Assembly: GCF_021155765.1 (NCBI RefSeq)
Contig: NC_060112.1
Coordinates: forward strand, 18,166,001 to 18,230,000
Origin: Diprion similis
Taxonomy: Eukaryota > Arthropoda > Insecta > Hymenoptera > Diprionidae
Reading direction: 5' to 3'
DNA: 64,000 nt
The notes under the pieces were generated by a model. The model ran no database searches and was not told where the DNA came from. It saw nothing but the letters and a program-made list of their open reading frames with translations. Shown one piece after another: positions 1-12,933 of the stretch (positions are counted from its first letter, which is position 1; each line of letters begins with the position of its first letter). Both the position numbers and the translations under genes were made by a program.

Positions 1-388
1 CTGTTCCCACCTAATATTCGCTCACGAGAAAGTTTTAATGACAAAGTTTCATCAAAACTGTGCGGATTAAAAGGCCTAATTAAAGTTATAAAATCTAAGC
101 CGTAAGAAAATTGTTCACTCGTTGTATATTGTTTGAACTAATTGATGAAAGAACTATAAAATTCTTTGCAACAAACTGTTTACAGAATGTTGCGTATACA
201 CGTGTAATGCGTACCTCAATATATTTACGAAAAGTGTAATTTGAGCCTGAGTAAACAAATACTGATTGAAAGGCTGATTGGATACGCGCAGCCATCGTTT
301 CGTTTTATTATAGTTTTCGCGCTCGTATGGCTAAGGCGCGTATACAATATGGAGGGTAAAATTGCGCGATTCGAGGACAGCCTATTTA

Positions 389-750
389 AGGGGGTGCCTT
401 GGTCGATTTCGACGTTGACGTGTATATCACAAAATATCAAAGTCCACGTATCTCGTCCGAGAAAAAAGGCTCAACAGTCCCAATCTATACACAATTTTAA
501 ACAAATTTGCATTTTCATTCGACGCAGAAATAAACAAATGGCACGTACGAATTCTACAAAATCGTAATAGTGAATTCGTAGAATTTCCACCATTTCTCTA
601 TTTCTGCGTCAAATGAATATGTATTTAAGTATTTTTATTCAAAATTACGCATAGAATGGAGCTGTTAAGCCCTTTTCCGCTGTTGGGATACGTGGACTTC
701 GATATTCAGAAATATATATGTCAACGTCGAAATCGACCAGGACACCCCCT
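389..750. repeat. Fold-back (terminal inverted repeat) element, MITE-like
   Basis: The two ends are inverted copies of about 60 bp that begin AGGGGGTG and share the core TCGATTTCGACGTTGAC; the right copy reads as its reverse complement ending CACCCCCT. Inner parts also pair: a block around GACGCAGAAATA near 520 matches inversely near 605, and a GAATTCTAC block pairs around 550-580. The whole unit of about 360 bp can therefore fold into one hairpin. It has no coding capacity. I could not identify a clean target duplication, so the superfamily is open. A diverged piece of the same arm seems to lie near 45.0 kb. Confidence 0.75.
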
Positions 751-3388
751 GAAAAGGAAACTTGGGCGTCTTGCGTGGAAAATCTTACGAGCGAATGTTG
801 TTTCCTTTCCTAAAACTGGGATGTGAGAGAGGTGATCTGCAAAGGTACGTAAATTTCACACAAATCATATCGAAACCAAACTGAAAACTTGGCTATTTTT
901 CTCATGCTCGAATATTTTATACTACTTAATTACTTTCAGCAGACGATATTCGCTCTATTTGATAATAAATTTTCTGGTGAAAGTTCAGAGTGTATACTGT
1001 ACTTCTATACACCTGTAATATTATTGATCTCTAACTCCGGCCGAAAATGGACAGGATACATTATGGTTGCAGTATTTTACTGCTGAGACGAGGGAATGGT
1101 AGCCCGCGGAGCTGATCCCATAGGAGAAGGGTTTTCCATAAATGGATAAAAATGTGCTGACGAAATATTTGTGCAAATCCTCCAAGCCTGTGGGATGGTA
1201 CAAGCAGGCGTATCATTGAATAACTGTAAGGTTGAAAATTTTTATGGTATATAATGGACGATCGCATTCTAAATAACTAAGGTATACTTATCTATAATTA
1301 TAACTTTTATAACCGCAACTATACGTATGTGTGTAAATGTTGATACCATTGGTTTTATTTGTTATCCGAGAATAGCTCACATCCTGTCATTCAACATATC
1401 AGGTCGACTTACTGTTAGCTTGCAGTGCTTTATTTAGACTTTGTTTTTTAAACAAGATCACAATAGAACCAGTGGTACCCGTATTATTGTGCGTTTGGTT
1501 ACGAAATTCTACATTTTTTTTATATCCATTTTAAAAAGCTGGAACCACGTCAAAAATGTAGCGTATTATATAGTAAAAATGTAGGGTATTATTTAGTCAT
1601 AGTCAAACTACGATGATTGAAATCTAATCTAACGCCAATCGAACTCGCTTAATTGTAAAACATCACAATGAGCTGTTCATTAACAAAATGATGGGGTATG
1701 CCATGAATAAATTTATCGATGAGCTTTATAGCAAATCTGTTTGCTAGGATTAGCAGGTGGTTTCCACACGGATGTTTTGTCAAGTTTGTTGTTCAATCCA
1801 TATGTCGTTTGCTGTTTCGTATACTATTGCGTACATATAATGTCACGTATAGCTTCGTGCTATGCGCGTCATTCCATTATCAAACAAAATCCTGCCTTAC
1901 AATCTTATTACACGTATATTATGTATATTTATATTATGCAAACTGAGTTTTATTGGATAAAATGATATTACGGATGAGATTATTAACAAATTCTGTACAA
2001 GGAAATTGTAAATTCGATTGGGTATAAGTATTTGAGTGCAAATTACCCGAAAATCGATCAACCCGCCATCAACTTCTGAACTTTTCTAGCAATCAGCTGC
2101 AAATACAACTCCCGGATCGTTATACCGGTATAGATTAAGGTTGGAATTGGGACAGCGTAATGCAAACATTAAAGTAAAACGGTACATGTACACAACACGA
2201 ACTGTGCTTCATTGTCATCGATTGATTGAGAACTCCAGAAACGCCTTCCGCTCGCCGGAAGACCAACAGATGCATTAAGGAAATACGGTATTTGAGTCTA
2301 ATAAGGCCTCGAAATCATTTCGCATTTCTATAATTCAGCATTTTACCATTTGCAAATATGTTACCGGTACCAGTAGCGTACGTGTACAGCGACAGAAATA
2401 AGAAACGCAAGGAGAAAAGGAGAATCGACCAACACAGTAGTTGTGGAGACTCTGATCAGACGCAGTAGTAATGGTTACTATGTCAGACAGAGTAGTTACG
2501 GTCCGTATACAGTCGGCCTCTTACGCGATGTCGAAGATTGACCCGAGTCTCCCATCAGGCCACACTGTGTAGAAACGAAAACTATATGTATATACGAAAC
2601 TAGTAACAGAATAGAGAATAGAAAAGAACCACGGTTATCGATTTTCTACAGGCAATCTATTATGTAGTTAGTAATCGCCTGCAGAACCGTAGAAACCGTC
2701 ACTTTAGAATGCGGTGATAAGCTTTTCACTTTTTTTTTTTTTTTTCTATGTTACAACGTTGAGTAGAGGTTTCATATTTTTTAATCATCTTGTTGCGTAA
2801 CGAAAAACTACTATTATATCGCTACTGGGGGTAGAGTGAAAAATCCGAGAATTAATCTGCTGGCCTCTGGAAACACAGTCTTGTATATCTCTCGCTGCGG
2901 AGTCGTGCGGAAAAGCTTTAAAAAAATAAACCACGTGTCAACCGGCGGCGACGGGTATCTCTTTCCCTTGAACATAGACCATCACCCGGTAAACAGTGGC
3001 TGCATACAGCTGCTGGTGAAGCCTAATTTTAAGTCGATTGTCGCCCATGCCACCGGAGCGTGCTCGTAGCCTGTATACAATGTATAACGTGTATACAAAT
3101 CGTAAGTACAAGGAAAAATAATGTAAACTGTACGGCAATCAATTATACGGAATCGACTGCGGTGAAAATAAATCTCAGCTAGTCTGACGTAGGTATAAAT
3201 AATTGCTAACTGGACCGTTTTACACCCAGCGACGCTCGCCGAGCGAGTTATTATTATATGAAACCATAAATTTATGCAGCTTATGCAATTTATGCGCTTT
3301 ACGTCGCATGCAGAGGGAAGATCCTCTCGAAGCGGTGAACCATAGGAAATGGCCGTGTACAATAATAGTTTGAGAATGACGCTGTTAC
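751..3388. other. Intergenic or intronic stretch, no gene recognised
   Basis: AT-rich sequence with only short, shadow-like reading frames. It includes a T-run near 2730. Because the CNRIP1-like exon at its right is read leftwards and must splice on, this stretch is probably intron of that gene. I looked in all minus frames for the expected following exon (glycine-glycine-valine rich start, family C-terminal tryptophan-rich part) and did not find it. Confidence 0.5.
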
Positions 3389-3568
3389 CCACTGCAATAG
3401 TTGCGGTGGCTTGAAACTGATGTCTAGCCTGTAGGTCGCCTCACAGCTCAGCTTGACGGTTTTCAACTGGCGGAATCTCGCTGATGTCTCCATTTTGCAA
3501 AACACTGGACCGGCGCCGGGTTCTCTTCTTATTGACAATGTCACCCGAAAATGTCCACCACCCCCCAT
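3389..3568 (-). CDS. CNRIP1: CNRIP1-like protein, first coding exon (partial)
   Basis: The minus-strand frame starting at the ATG at 3568 encodes about 60 residues: MGGGGHFRVTLSIRREP, then GPVFCKMETSARF, KTVKLSCEATYRLDI and SFKPPQLLQ. This matches the N-terminal layout of cannabinoid receptor interacting protein 1: a beta strand RLSI, the GPVF(Y/C)K motif, then a second strand pair TIKLL...YKVEVKIKP. The family protein is about 164 residues, so only the first third is here. The chosen ATG puts the N-terminus at the family position; the frame is open upstream without another ATG close by. The donor is uncertain: GTAACA directly after TGG (used here) or GTGGGT four bases earlier. The later exons lie to the left, probably outside the window. 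In vertebrates CNRIP1 binds the CB1 receptor tail, and insects lack CB1, so the role here is unknown. Confidence 0.7.
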
Positions 3569-3569
3569 C

Positions 3570-6550
3570 TGGCCCCATTTCAGCACTTCGTCAGCCCTCG
3601 ATTGTTACACATGCACCCTACGCCGCGGACGTCGCGACGCTTACTGAGTGACCCGTGGTGTAGTTTCTCTAGTCGGGTGCGAACCTCGATCCTGCTGACT
3701 CTCTCATTGGTGCCAAGGCCCACGACGCTCCGGTTACTTACGACGAACGTGGACGAACTCCACGCAACTCATCGTCGACCTTGAAAGCCTTTGGAGCGGC
3801 ATGTATACGATAATTTTCACCCTTGGGGTGAAAATTTCAATTTATATTTTTGGATAAAAAATCACTTGGCAGATTTACCGCAGTCTTTCCAACAGTCGTC
3901 ATTGTGAAGAAATCATGATCTTATTCGATAGACGTATAAGCTTGCTGAGATAATTAGTCAGTACATTGTCGAAAACTTTTTAGATTTATCTAAAAATATT
4001 GAAAGAAAAACTAGATAATAAAATGATCCAATAATGCCGGATCGTTTACTTTTCCAAGTGGCGCCTGATCGCACAATATACGTACCAAATTTCGACGGTA
4101 TTTCTTCATACCTGCAAAGGCGCCGATGATCTATTGTGGTAATGTGGAAAATTCTTTCTTGGGAGTTGATATTATCACTTGATACCTATGAAATTCCTTC
4201 CAAGGTTTGAGTATATAACATACGGACGTGTTTTGAACAATGATGTTACGTAAAGACGTGATTCCACTGCCTTATTAGTTTTGCGTCCTCGCTTCCCACG
4301 TCGTATGAAAACCCTCTGAAGCATGAAATTCTGAAAATAAACCTCACTGTTTACCAATTTTCTTCGCAATAACCGTAATTTGTTGGTGCGGGAAAGGGAG
4401 CTGAACTACACGTCGCCTGCGGATGATGAGGATCCGCGCCACCATAGCATAGGTATTATAATACTCGGCCTTCGCATGCGGTGCGTGTTCCAAAAACTCC
4501 CACACAACATTCACCCTTCTCATAACGTGCCGCATTATAGCGTGCCAAAAGGTCGCGTCTATTTCTGCAGTTACATTATAATCATCTTTCAGGATAATAT
4601 ATACCAAATAATGGATGGAGGGTAGTTTGGTGAAGATTGAAATCGGAGTTGCTCCTGATCCAACGAATCTGAGCCGAGGTAGACCAGGATTGACCGCCAC
4701 GCAGCAACAAGTTAGTCCATCAGCTTCCCGATACACGCTAGACCTCCTCAGAGAGAGAACTAGATCAATACAATGGCAACAAGCACCGATACAGGCCATA
4801 TAAGTAACATGCTTGGCACGCTACAGTCACAATACTGAATTGATAATGAGACCCATTTGACGTTACGTCCTCACCAGTGCCGCTTCGGGGCTTCTTCTAC
4901 GCTTCCACTATACCTGTATAGATACAGGGTGATTTCTGCGAGCACCAACTTCAACGAAGAACCCAGCTCATCGGGTCTAATGATGATGCTGTTTAAAGGA
5001 CGTGCTGGAGGCGAGGAACTTCCAGGGAGTGTTTTGCCAGGGACTGACGGACTTCGATATATGCTGAATTTTAAGATCGATGCTTATAAGACTCACTACA
5101 GATTGCAATTTCTTACAAGGAAATTATCTGACACATGCATCAAGGATTTTTACTATTATCTTTGTTGTCGTAAATGAAGAAATATTGGATACATATTTTT
5201 TTACCTACTGATCCGGCCGTTTAGGGTGTAAAAACTACCCTAAAAGTTGATCCCCAAGTTATGCGCGAAAATGGAAACTGCGCTGTACTCCCTCGCGAAA
5301 TTCTGTGAAAATTTATGTAATACAACTGTCGTCGCTGGTGTAATCACGAAAATTCGCTTTAGCAGTCGTATTCGAATGAAATTGCGACCGGTATTTGAAT
5401 ACTAAATAGGCAATCTTATCACGAAACCACGGAGAAAGGAAGAATACAGTTAAGGAATTGGAGGGTGTCGTCGTTGGCCGCTTTTAACTCTACTAAAATA
5501 TATACGGGCCATATAAAAGCTCATGTGACTGCTAATCTGCTAAAAAACTAGAGCAATAATCTTATGTGTATAAATTCAGATAATAAAAGTGAAGGTCGTA
5601 TTTCCACCGATGGTACCACCGGTTTCCCTCCGGACTATCTTATCCGCTATTTATTATTGAATCGCTTCACGTACTTCCAGCAAGACATAATCCGATGTAC
5701 AGTAAAAAAAGTTTTGCAAATTGCATATTTATCGATTTCCAATAAACCCTTATACCAATCCGCGACTTGGACACAGTCACCGTATATTTATCTTATCTTC
5801 ATCAACAGCCATACATACGGGCTTTTATATCATAGGCATCTGTAGACACATAAATGTGATACCTACCTATTTCGATATCAGATCGCTATTTTTCACTGCC
5901 GAAGCTCCAGGCTTTTCATTAGCACGCAACTGCATAAATGAGATTGACGTATCTGACCAAGAAAGTTTTGGAAAACTTTATTTTCAGTCCAATATGTAAT
6001 CGCTACATCTACTTCGCTGTTGCACCTAAATTGATGGACTTTTGATGCAATAATCAATATCGATACGTGGAACTGATTTTATTTTCTCAATATATGACGT
6101 AGACAAGTTTAGAACGCAATATTTTCAGAGTGTTTTCATCATTTTATTAAATCGCAGTGTTGAACAATACTCGGTTCTGTTCAAATTTCCATCCTTGCAT
6201 ATAACCAGTAAAAGAATGTCAAATTCATTTCCGTAATGTATTGAGTCAGTATGAAATAGGCCGTTATGTGTATTTTCGATATTTACATAATGTATAGTGA
6301 TATGTATCTGCATTGCCTAGAACTGCGTACGAGTAAAAAGTGGCCGTGAAAACTGAAGTGTAGTATTTCTGGTCATTCAGAGCAATCAAACTCCACGATG
6401 GTCGAACTGGGAAAGGTACAACATCTACTCCATATTCACGAAGAAAAACTAGAACAATCCATTGAGTGATACGTATATCGACACTGAAGCTGTACGGTGT
6501 ATACATATAGGCATGCGGGTAAATCTGAGCACGGATCCTGTGAACTGCGG
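3570..6550. other. Gap between two minus-strand genes, no gene supported
   Basis: The part just right of the CNRIP1-like start (about 3570-3790) is GC-richer than its surroundings and contains CG-dense stretches, which fits that gene's promoter and 5' UTR. Frames of 100-150 codons at about 4344-4799 (-) and 4857-5177 (+) show no recognisable domain, and they are bounded by AT-rich sequence without persuasive splice sites. I do not call them genes. Confidence 0.4.
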
Positions 6551-9001
6551 TCAAGTAATCAATCCAATTTCTCCACGAGGTATGGGGGTATAGCGTGCGG
6601 TTGGTGTGCAATCGCCAGCAACCACCGAACCTGCCGACCTTCCCCAACTTCCGGGCCACCCTCTTGGAGCTGTTGGCATGGTCACGCACCTGCCGGGCGA
6701 AAACAATCGTATATGTAGATAGGAGAAAAATAAGAACGTTAAGGAACTTGTTAGAAGGTCAGATATTGAGCGAGGCTTAGACTGACGTGTGTGTCTGTGT
6801 GTGCAGTGTATACGTGCTCCACTGTTGAATAATTTACGTGATTATGGCTGAAAACTGCGCGGTCGGCTTCATAAATTGATTAATGATTATACGCGCACCA
6901 AAGTCAAGAGGCACTACACTCACCGTTTGAAAAACCATGCAACTCCGAAAGTTAGGAACATTAGCAGGCTCAGTGCAAAGAACACCAAGGCCTCGGTTGC
7001 CGTTCGATTATGGTAGAGGTGGAGGCCGTCCTGATCGACCTTTATGAGTTCGCCCAGCTCTATCAAGCTCATCTGAAAACTGCCCCTCCTATTTGGCCAA
7101 TACTTTGTTTTCTTTCCAGATTCCGCCAGTAACTCGGGTTGCACTCGAGGGTTTCTCAATTTGTACGTATTTCCTGCACAAGTTACCGTGTAATCAACCG
7201 CCGAATATATCTGCAGCCTGGAAATACGAATGAAGTTTGTATTGGTGCTGAAATTTTGATATCCATGGACGTAAGTAAATGGGAGGCCTCGTACCACTTG
7301 AGCGCGTATCCCACCCAGGAGTTTCCCGTCTTCACGAGACATCCGGTTTCGTTGTCAATCACCCAAACCGGAAGGTTGTCTTCCTGGGCAAGAACGAGGG
7401 CGACAATTTCGTCGCAGTGAGCAATTGTCATTCCCAGGCTGGACACGTTGCCGGGAATAAGAGCCAAGCTCCCCAAATCGTCGAGTTCGACACCCTTCTG
7501 CTTGACCTTGAGCCTCAGCACGTTCCTGGTTCCAAAATCGTTCTCCGCGCAAAGCAGATACAAACCCGCCTTGTCACTTTCCGCCAGCCCCGCTTGCAAC
7601 GACGGAGAACATCGGGACAAACGCAGAGCATCGGGCTCGGAAATAACGTGACTCAACCAGTGCGGTGGAGACAGACTGAAAGACCACGTCATGTTTCCGG
7701 AATAGATGGAAAGGCGTCCTTCCTGAGCGTCGCACCACGATATCACGTTCCGACCTGGGTTACCTGGACGGAAACAGAATAGCAAAATTTAGAAGGGGAG
7801 TAATACCTATCGATGTAGTTATAGTAATAATAGTACATGTGAAACGACGTTGATTTGACTCGTCTCTGGGCCAATTACATAACAGCATCCAATACCTGGA
7901 CAGTAGTTCTTTGTAGTTCCATTAGCCACGATGACAGAACTCCCGAAGCAGACAAAAGCCGTCCACACGTTATCTTTCACGTCTAAAAGCCACACGGTAT
8001 CTCCTGCGAGGGGATACAGTGCCAGGGTCCCATCGACGACACAGAGAGCAGCTTTTTTCGGTGCTCCAGCTTGAATCAGGCCCGGAGGCAGAGGTATTCT
8101 CGTCCAAGGTTCGTTTCCGCTTGCAAGCCAGAGATCGTAATAATTTTTGGCGTTGATGTGCCCGCCATAAAGCCACTGGTCCCCTTTGTACGAGAAGAAA
8201 ACGTGATCGAGTCGTGGCCCGGGATTCCATGTGCCAACGGTATTGAACCGTTCGTCGGATACCCAACGCCATTCTATAGGTGATTGATTAATTATATTTC
8301 ATCTTACCATGTTCGTCAGATACTGTTTTATCCTAGTAGTGTCACGAAAAAAATCATACACATGCAACACAGAAAAATAATATATGATAATTCAATTCCC
8401 GCTGAAATATAATAAAATCCATCACGATTTCGTTTGCAAAATTGTATTACCTAATTCATTTCTCCCATACACTCGATCATAAAGAATCTCATACAAATAA
8501 GCGTTGTAGGCTTGAATGAGCTTATTTCGAGTGCAGATCTGACGAGATTACAAGGTTCAACAGGTAGACTACGAATTAGATAACTATGTTGATCAGAATT
8601 AATACGCCCGGTAGATTTACGTTAATGCGCTACGAGACTTATCAGTATCGGGCATTAACTCCAGGAGACGTTATTACAATACGCATGAACACGCATTGTC
8701 ATCAGGATTATGTCAGTATTAGTGAGAAATGGGAGTTCTATATACATTGAAAAAGGCAAAGTAGTTCCTCGCGGACCTGAAGAGTGGCTGAGATAATTTA
8801 CAGTAAATGATGAAAAGTGATTGGGATTAAATTACCTGTAATGAAGGCTGTTTGACCAACTCTGGATGTAGGTGTTACAGAAGGCGACACTAGAGGCTCG
8901 GCCTGGGTCGTCTTACCAAAACTCGTCTGAATACAGATCCCAAAAAAAACTAATCGACTCGTTTGAAATCCAATCAAACAACTCCATTCTTCAATTTTCA
9001 T
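6551..9001 (-). CDS. Kelch-like type I membrane protein, 5 exons, about 481 aa
   Basis: Exons: 8836-9001, 7896-8273, 7295-7763, 6924-7217 and 6551-6689. All junctions are GT-AG and in phase, and the 76-nt third intron is needed to join two overlapping frames. The start MKIEEW is followed by a hydrophobic run (RLVFFGICI) that looks like a signal peptide. Exon 2 gives a kelch-type unit: PGPRLDHVFF, then QWLYGGHINAKNYYDLWL. Weaker repeats follow (PGRNVISW, LSIYSGN). Sequons NGT, NMT, NVS and NRT support a luminal or extracellular propeller. One membrane segment (ALVFFALSLLMFLTFGVAWFF) is followed by FFKR and a 46-residue Pro/Arg/Gly-rich tail ending GEIGLIT. If the last intron is retained, translation stops at once after FFKR. 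I do not recognise an orthologue. The propeller reading is inferred from motifs; the exon chain is well supported up to exon 4. Confidence 0.65.
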
Positions 9002-10753
9002 CCTTTATCATCAGTTCACATATCTGTCATGGCACGCCACTGTAGAAATGCCAATTTTTTATATTATCGTTGCATTTTTCTCTCGATGTATTCATGCTAT
9101 TGAACTCTAATATTAACTACCCAAATGATTGGAAAGTGATACACTCATGGTTATCTCTCACTTTGGATCAGTATCAGCATTTTCAATTTGCACCCAAGCT
9201 ACGATTGATGATGCCATTCTTATGTTGTACCATTGCAAATTAGATATTTGCAAACTCAGGCTCAAATGCTACGTAGTGGGAGTATACTTCCATTTGAAAT
9301 TCAATATAAATCAGTATTGACATAATTCAACCATTGACAACGAACTGAAGATTTCAATAATCCATATACGATGGACTGCGTAGTAGTTTTACGGTTGGGA
9401 ACAAAATATATGACATTTTTAAAGCTAGTCTATAATTACAGACATCGCGTGTCCTTTGGGCTATGTAATCTACTATCTATTCTCCTGTTTTTCATACCTA
9501 AAAAATGATAACGCCTGTATAATGTACGCAGCAGACGGTTAAAATGCGTTTTGGTCAAGCATTTCGCAAACACACATGCGAGAAATGAATCACAATTCCA
9601 GAAGGAAAGCTTCCAGAAGTTCGTTCTATCAGAATATATTTCAACATGTAGAATAAAAATTATGGATGTGTCGATGGAATTATGATTTTTTTTTTTGCGG
9701 GGCCGTAAACTTTACATAGATATAATTAATCTATTATACCAGTAATCAATAATTTATTCCTGTAATCATTGATGATGTAATTGATTATTCAACTCCATCT
9801 ACGTACGTGATTTACAAAAATCCTACACACTTATCAACGATACATTGGCCAACTTGAGTGGATATTTAAAAATTGAAAAACACTACCAAGTAAAAGCTCG
9901 ACACAATTTACCCTGTATTTCAACGAGCATTAAACGATTCAAATACATCTACCTAAGTGTATAATTATACAGAAAATGCATGTGGAATTAATACTTTACC
10001 ACGTGTAGTACGTATGTACATTGATAAAATAATTTTGTTTACTATTCTGCTCTCTGTTTCTTTTCTTTCAAAATATACTTTTATTGTTAATATAATATGT
10101 CATGTATTTTGATTGATATGATATACTTTGTTATTGGTCCACATATATGGTTAAATAATTTGATAGCGCGTTGAATTATTAATACCGAATCACTGTTTTC
10201 ATTCTTTCATCACCAAAAAGCAGAATTTCCCAGGGGGTGTCTCCGGCACATCTCATCTCAGCCTCCCGGGACGTTTTCAACCCTGGATACCGTCCACCTA
10301 GCTGAATTAGCCCCGAGAATTGCTCATGCCCGGGAACCGGGGATGATGACACCTACTGCTATCTGGTGCCCGGGAAACTCGCAAATCAGCTTACCTGGTG
10401 CCGGTAATGTCACAGCCCGAAGCTAGTGTATCAGGGTTCGAATCTGTATTAACTTAGGTACGTACTGAGGGATTTGTAAATTCAACATGATTTATCTTTA
10501 AAAATTGTTATTTTTTTATTTTTACATGAGAAATGTACAAACTATCATTATCATATTATCACATATACAATTACACTGAAATATTACAGCACAGTGTGAA
10601 AATTAATTACTAATTACATAGATCATGATAAAATTTCTTTAGAAGCGTCAACTCTTGAACATTGCAAATATGGACAAAAATCAATGCTGAACTCGACCTG
10701 AATTTTATGAATTGAAGTGTCCTACGTGCATAATTATGTAATATTTCATTTCG
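9002..10753. other. Intergenic region between kelch-like gene and PISD
   Basis: AT-rich and without a supported gene. It holds the 5' flank of the kelch-like gene and the 3' flank of PISD. The TTTATT at 10515-10520 is an AATAAA signal for the minus strand, about 240 nt past the PISD stop. A GC-rich island inside it is listed separately. Confidence 0.5.
10215..10445. repeat. GC-rich inserted block, possibly SINE-like
   Basis: About 230 bp with much higher GC than the AT-rich flanks. It contains three CCCGGGA-type words (near 10267, 10329 and 10371) and ends with GGGTTCGAATCTG near 10434. That last word resembles the RNA polymerase III B box of tRNAs and tRNA-derived SINEs. No full tRNA fold and no clear A box were found. 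A SINE or another insertion is possible. No second copy is visible in this window. Confidence 0.3.
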
Positions 10754-12494
10754 TTACGCAGAAGAATGCAGTTGTTTATCAAGCGTTTGATTATTCTTAC
10801 TTAATGGCTGACCTACTTTTATGGTCTGTCCGCTCTGTAATGAAAAATGAAAATCTGGCGGAGCTTCAAATAATAATACTATCGTAGATCCCATTCTGAA
10901 TTCTCCGAACATCTGACCCTTGGAGATGTTGGTACGGCCCAGACTGGCATCGTCATATTGCTTTTCCTTTGGCCATTTTTTTGTATTTGTAGCTAAAGCT
11001 CGATCACAGTAAACTTTTATGGAGCCAACGTTCGTAGCTCCAACTGCTGCATAGGACATAAAGCCACCAGCCCATTCGCCGATATATACAACACGTTCAT
11101 TTAGGGTAAAAAGATCTGGCAGCCAACCAGCAATCAATGGATTGACACTCAATAATTTGCCTATAAATCAAGTATAAATTATGTCATCGATACGATAGAG
11201 ATTTTTTAATTAATGCATCATTTTTATATTCATATATTTATAAATGAGCTGACCTTGGAAATGTCTGCGGAATCGTATTTGCCAATCGGTCGGACTATGA
11301 AATCGATGGTAATCTCCAGGCGCCAGGTATATAATCAACTGGTAGAGGTGATTCTTGGGATTTTTCAGTAGCGACTTGAGGTATTCGCAGTCTTTATCTT
11401 CAACATTTTCTAGGCTGACGTTGGTTCGTGGCCAGTTTGGTTCTCCAAGAAAATGATCAAGGCTATAAGTCACTCCCTTGACTTGTTCCACTCGGCAAGA
11501 AGTCACAGGTCCATAATGCAGTACCTTGCCGTCTGCGGGTGAAACCTACATTTATTAATTCAACCATCAGAATTTAGAATGTCGACTAAACTAATTATCA
11601 ATTTGCGATCAACTGTTGAATACTCTCCATTTGAATAATTATGATTTTCGTCAATTTAATAACCAAACCTTGTTTACTTACTATATCAACATTTTGAGCG
11701 ATAGGTCGTACACCATCTTTAAGAGGTCTGATAAAAAACTCGACTAGATTAGGAAACGAGGTGAGATCCAAATCGATTTCTTCAAGATTGGCACGGAACA
11801 CCTTTGCATACAAGCCGTAGAAAGTTGGCCTGAAAATTTGCGGTACTTCTATGCTAGCAAGCCAACCCCACAATCTACTCGTTATCCTCAATGGTAGGCA
11901 ACAGTAACATTTCACCTAAGAAAGAAAGAACAAAAGTTATATCAGTAAAAGGCAAGGCTCTTAACCACTTAGTTAAACTTCCACGTAGAATTCAATCTTG
12001 CCTAGGGAATCAAGAATGCAAAATTTGCAAATTTCTCAGGATTAGGATTTTTTCCAGTATAAAGTACCTTACAACTCACAAAATAAAATTCACCGGCGAG
12101 TCATTACCACAATTCCATTGATTGGTCCAGGCGTACCGCGATCTTTTTCAGAATGAGAATGCCTTGAAAATATTTTCCATTGCAGAACTGCTAGCAACGA
12201 TATTCCAACTCCAGCCGGGATAATCCATTTCCGTCGTTTGACAAACGAATGCCACATGCTTACCTGGCTACTTGTCTGACTAGGAATAGATGCATAATTC
12301 CTAATTTCTTTCCGACGAAATTTTGCTAAACACATCTCAGTTTGAAAACGACCGTGATATGCCGTAGCATCGCGATGGATACTGTTGAGAAAACAAATTG
12401 AGGTTAAAACTAGAGAATTTAAGAAAAATGTCTGTAGATGGAATGAAACGAACCTCGCGTATCGCAGTGATCTCAGAATCCTAAAAACTGACAT
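10754..12494 (-). CDS. PISD: Phosphatidylserine decarboxylase proenzyme, mitochondrial (PISD), 415 aa
   Basis: The enzyme decarboxylates phosphatidylserine to phosphatidylethanolamine at the inner mitochondrial membrane. Exons: 12454-12494, 12108-12381, 11682-11915, 11254-11545 and 10754-11160, all in phase (the 11254 donor is GTCAGC). Residues 1-65 are Arg-rich like a transit peptide, and 66-82 (WIIPAGVGISLLAVLQW) form the membrane anchor. Then come LPLRITSRLWGWLA, FIRPLKDGVRPI, SPADG (Asp about 188), the family signature GVTYSLDHFLG, and APGDYHRFHSP (His about 263). The self-cleavage site is GEFRMGSTIVLLFEAP. Cleavage falls between Gly about 371 and Ser about 372, where Ser becomes the pyruvoyl group. 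Metazoan enzymes usually have LGST, whereas this one has MGST. The first intron (72 nt) is a multiple of three and open, so it may be retained, lengthening the leader. The length fits the family. Confidence 0.95.
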
Positions 12495-12933
12495 CCCTCA
12501 CATGGATAAATGGATTTCTGTAATTGGATTTCTCGGTTATTACCGTAAGTCAGAGGTTATGTTTGACCTAAAGTTGAAGTGCTTATACCGCGGAGAGAAG
12601 CCTCTATCTCAGGGAAGTATCAACTTTTGACCATGGGGCTATCGAACCAAGTGACCTAGCTAAAAAAACTTGTAGCAATTGACCATGATAAGGAGGATAT
12701 ATATGCAATAGGTAATAAAATCCACGAAGCATTCAGCTCATCGGCTACTCGTGTCGGAGCCACACTAATAATGTAAGTGGTGAATCCACTACACACAGAT
12801 TTCTATTACATATCACACAGGTATCTAACTATTCAATGGAATTTGTTGTCAGGTGTACGATGAAACAATAAAGGAAATCACACTCTTCTTTTGTCCCGTC
12901 AGTGACTGAAAGAGAACACAATGGAATTGTTAC

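Noticed and set aside
4344-5177. Long open frames on both strands (151 and 106 codons)
   Set aside because: No recognisable domain, no splice context, codon use like the flanks; they look like chance frames.
7279-7782. 167-codon plus-strand frame over the kelch-like gene
   Set aside because: Antisense shadow of a GC-richer coding exon.
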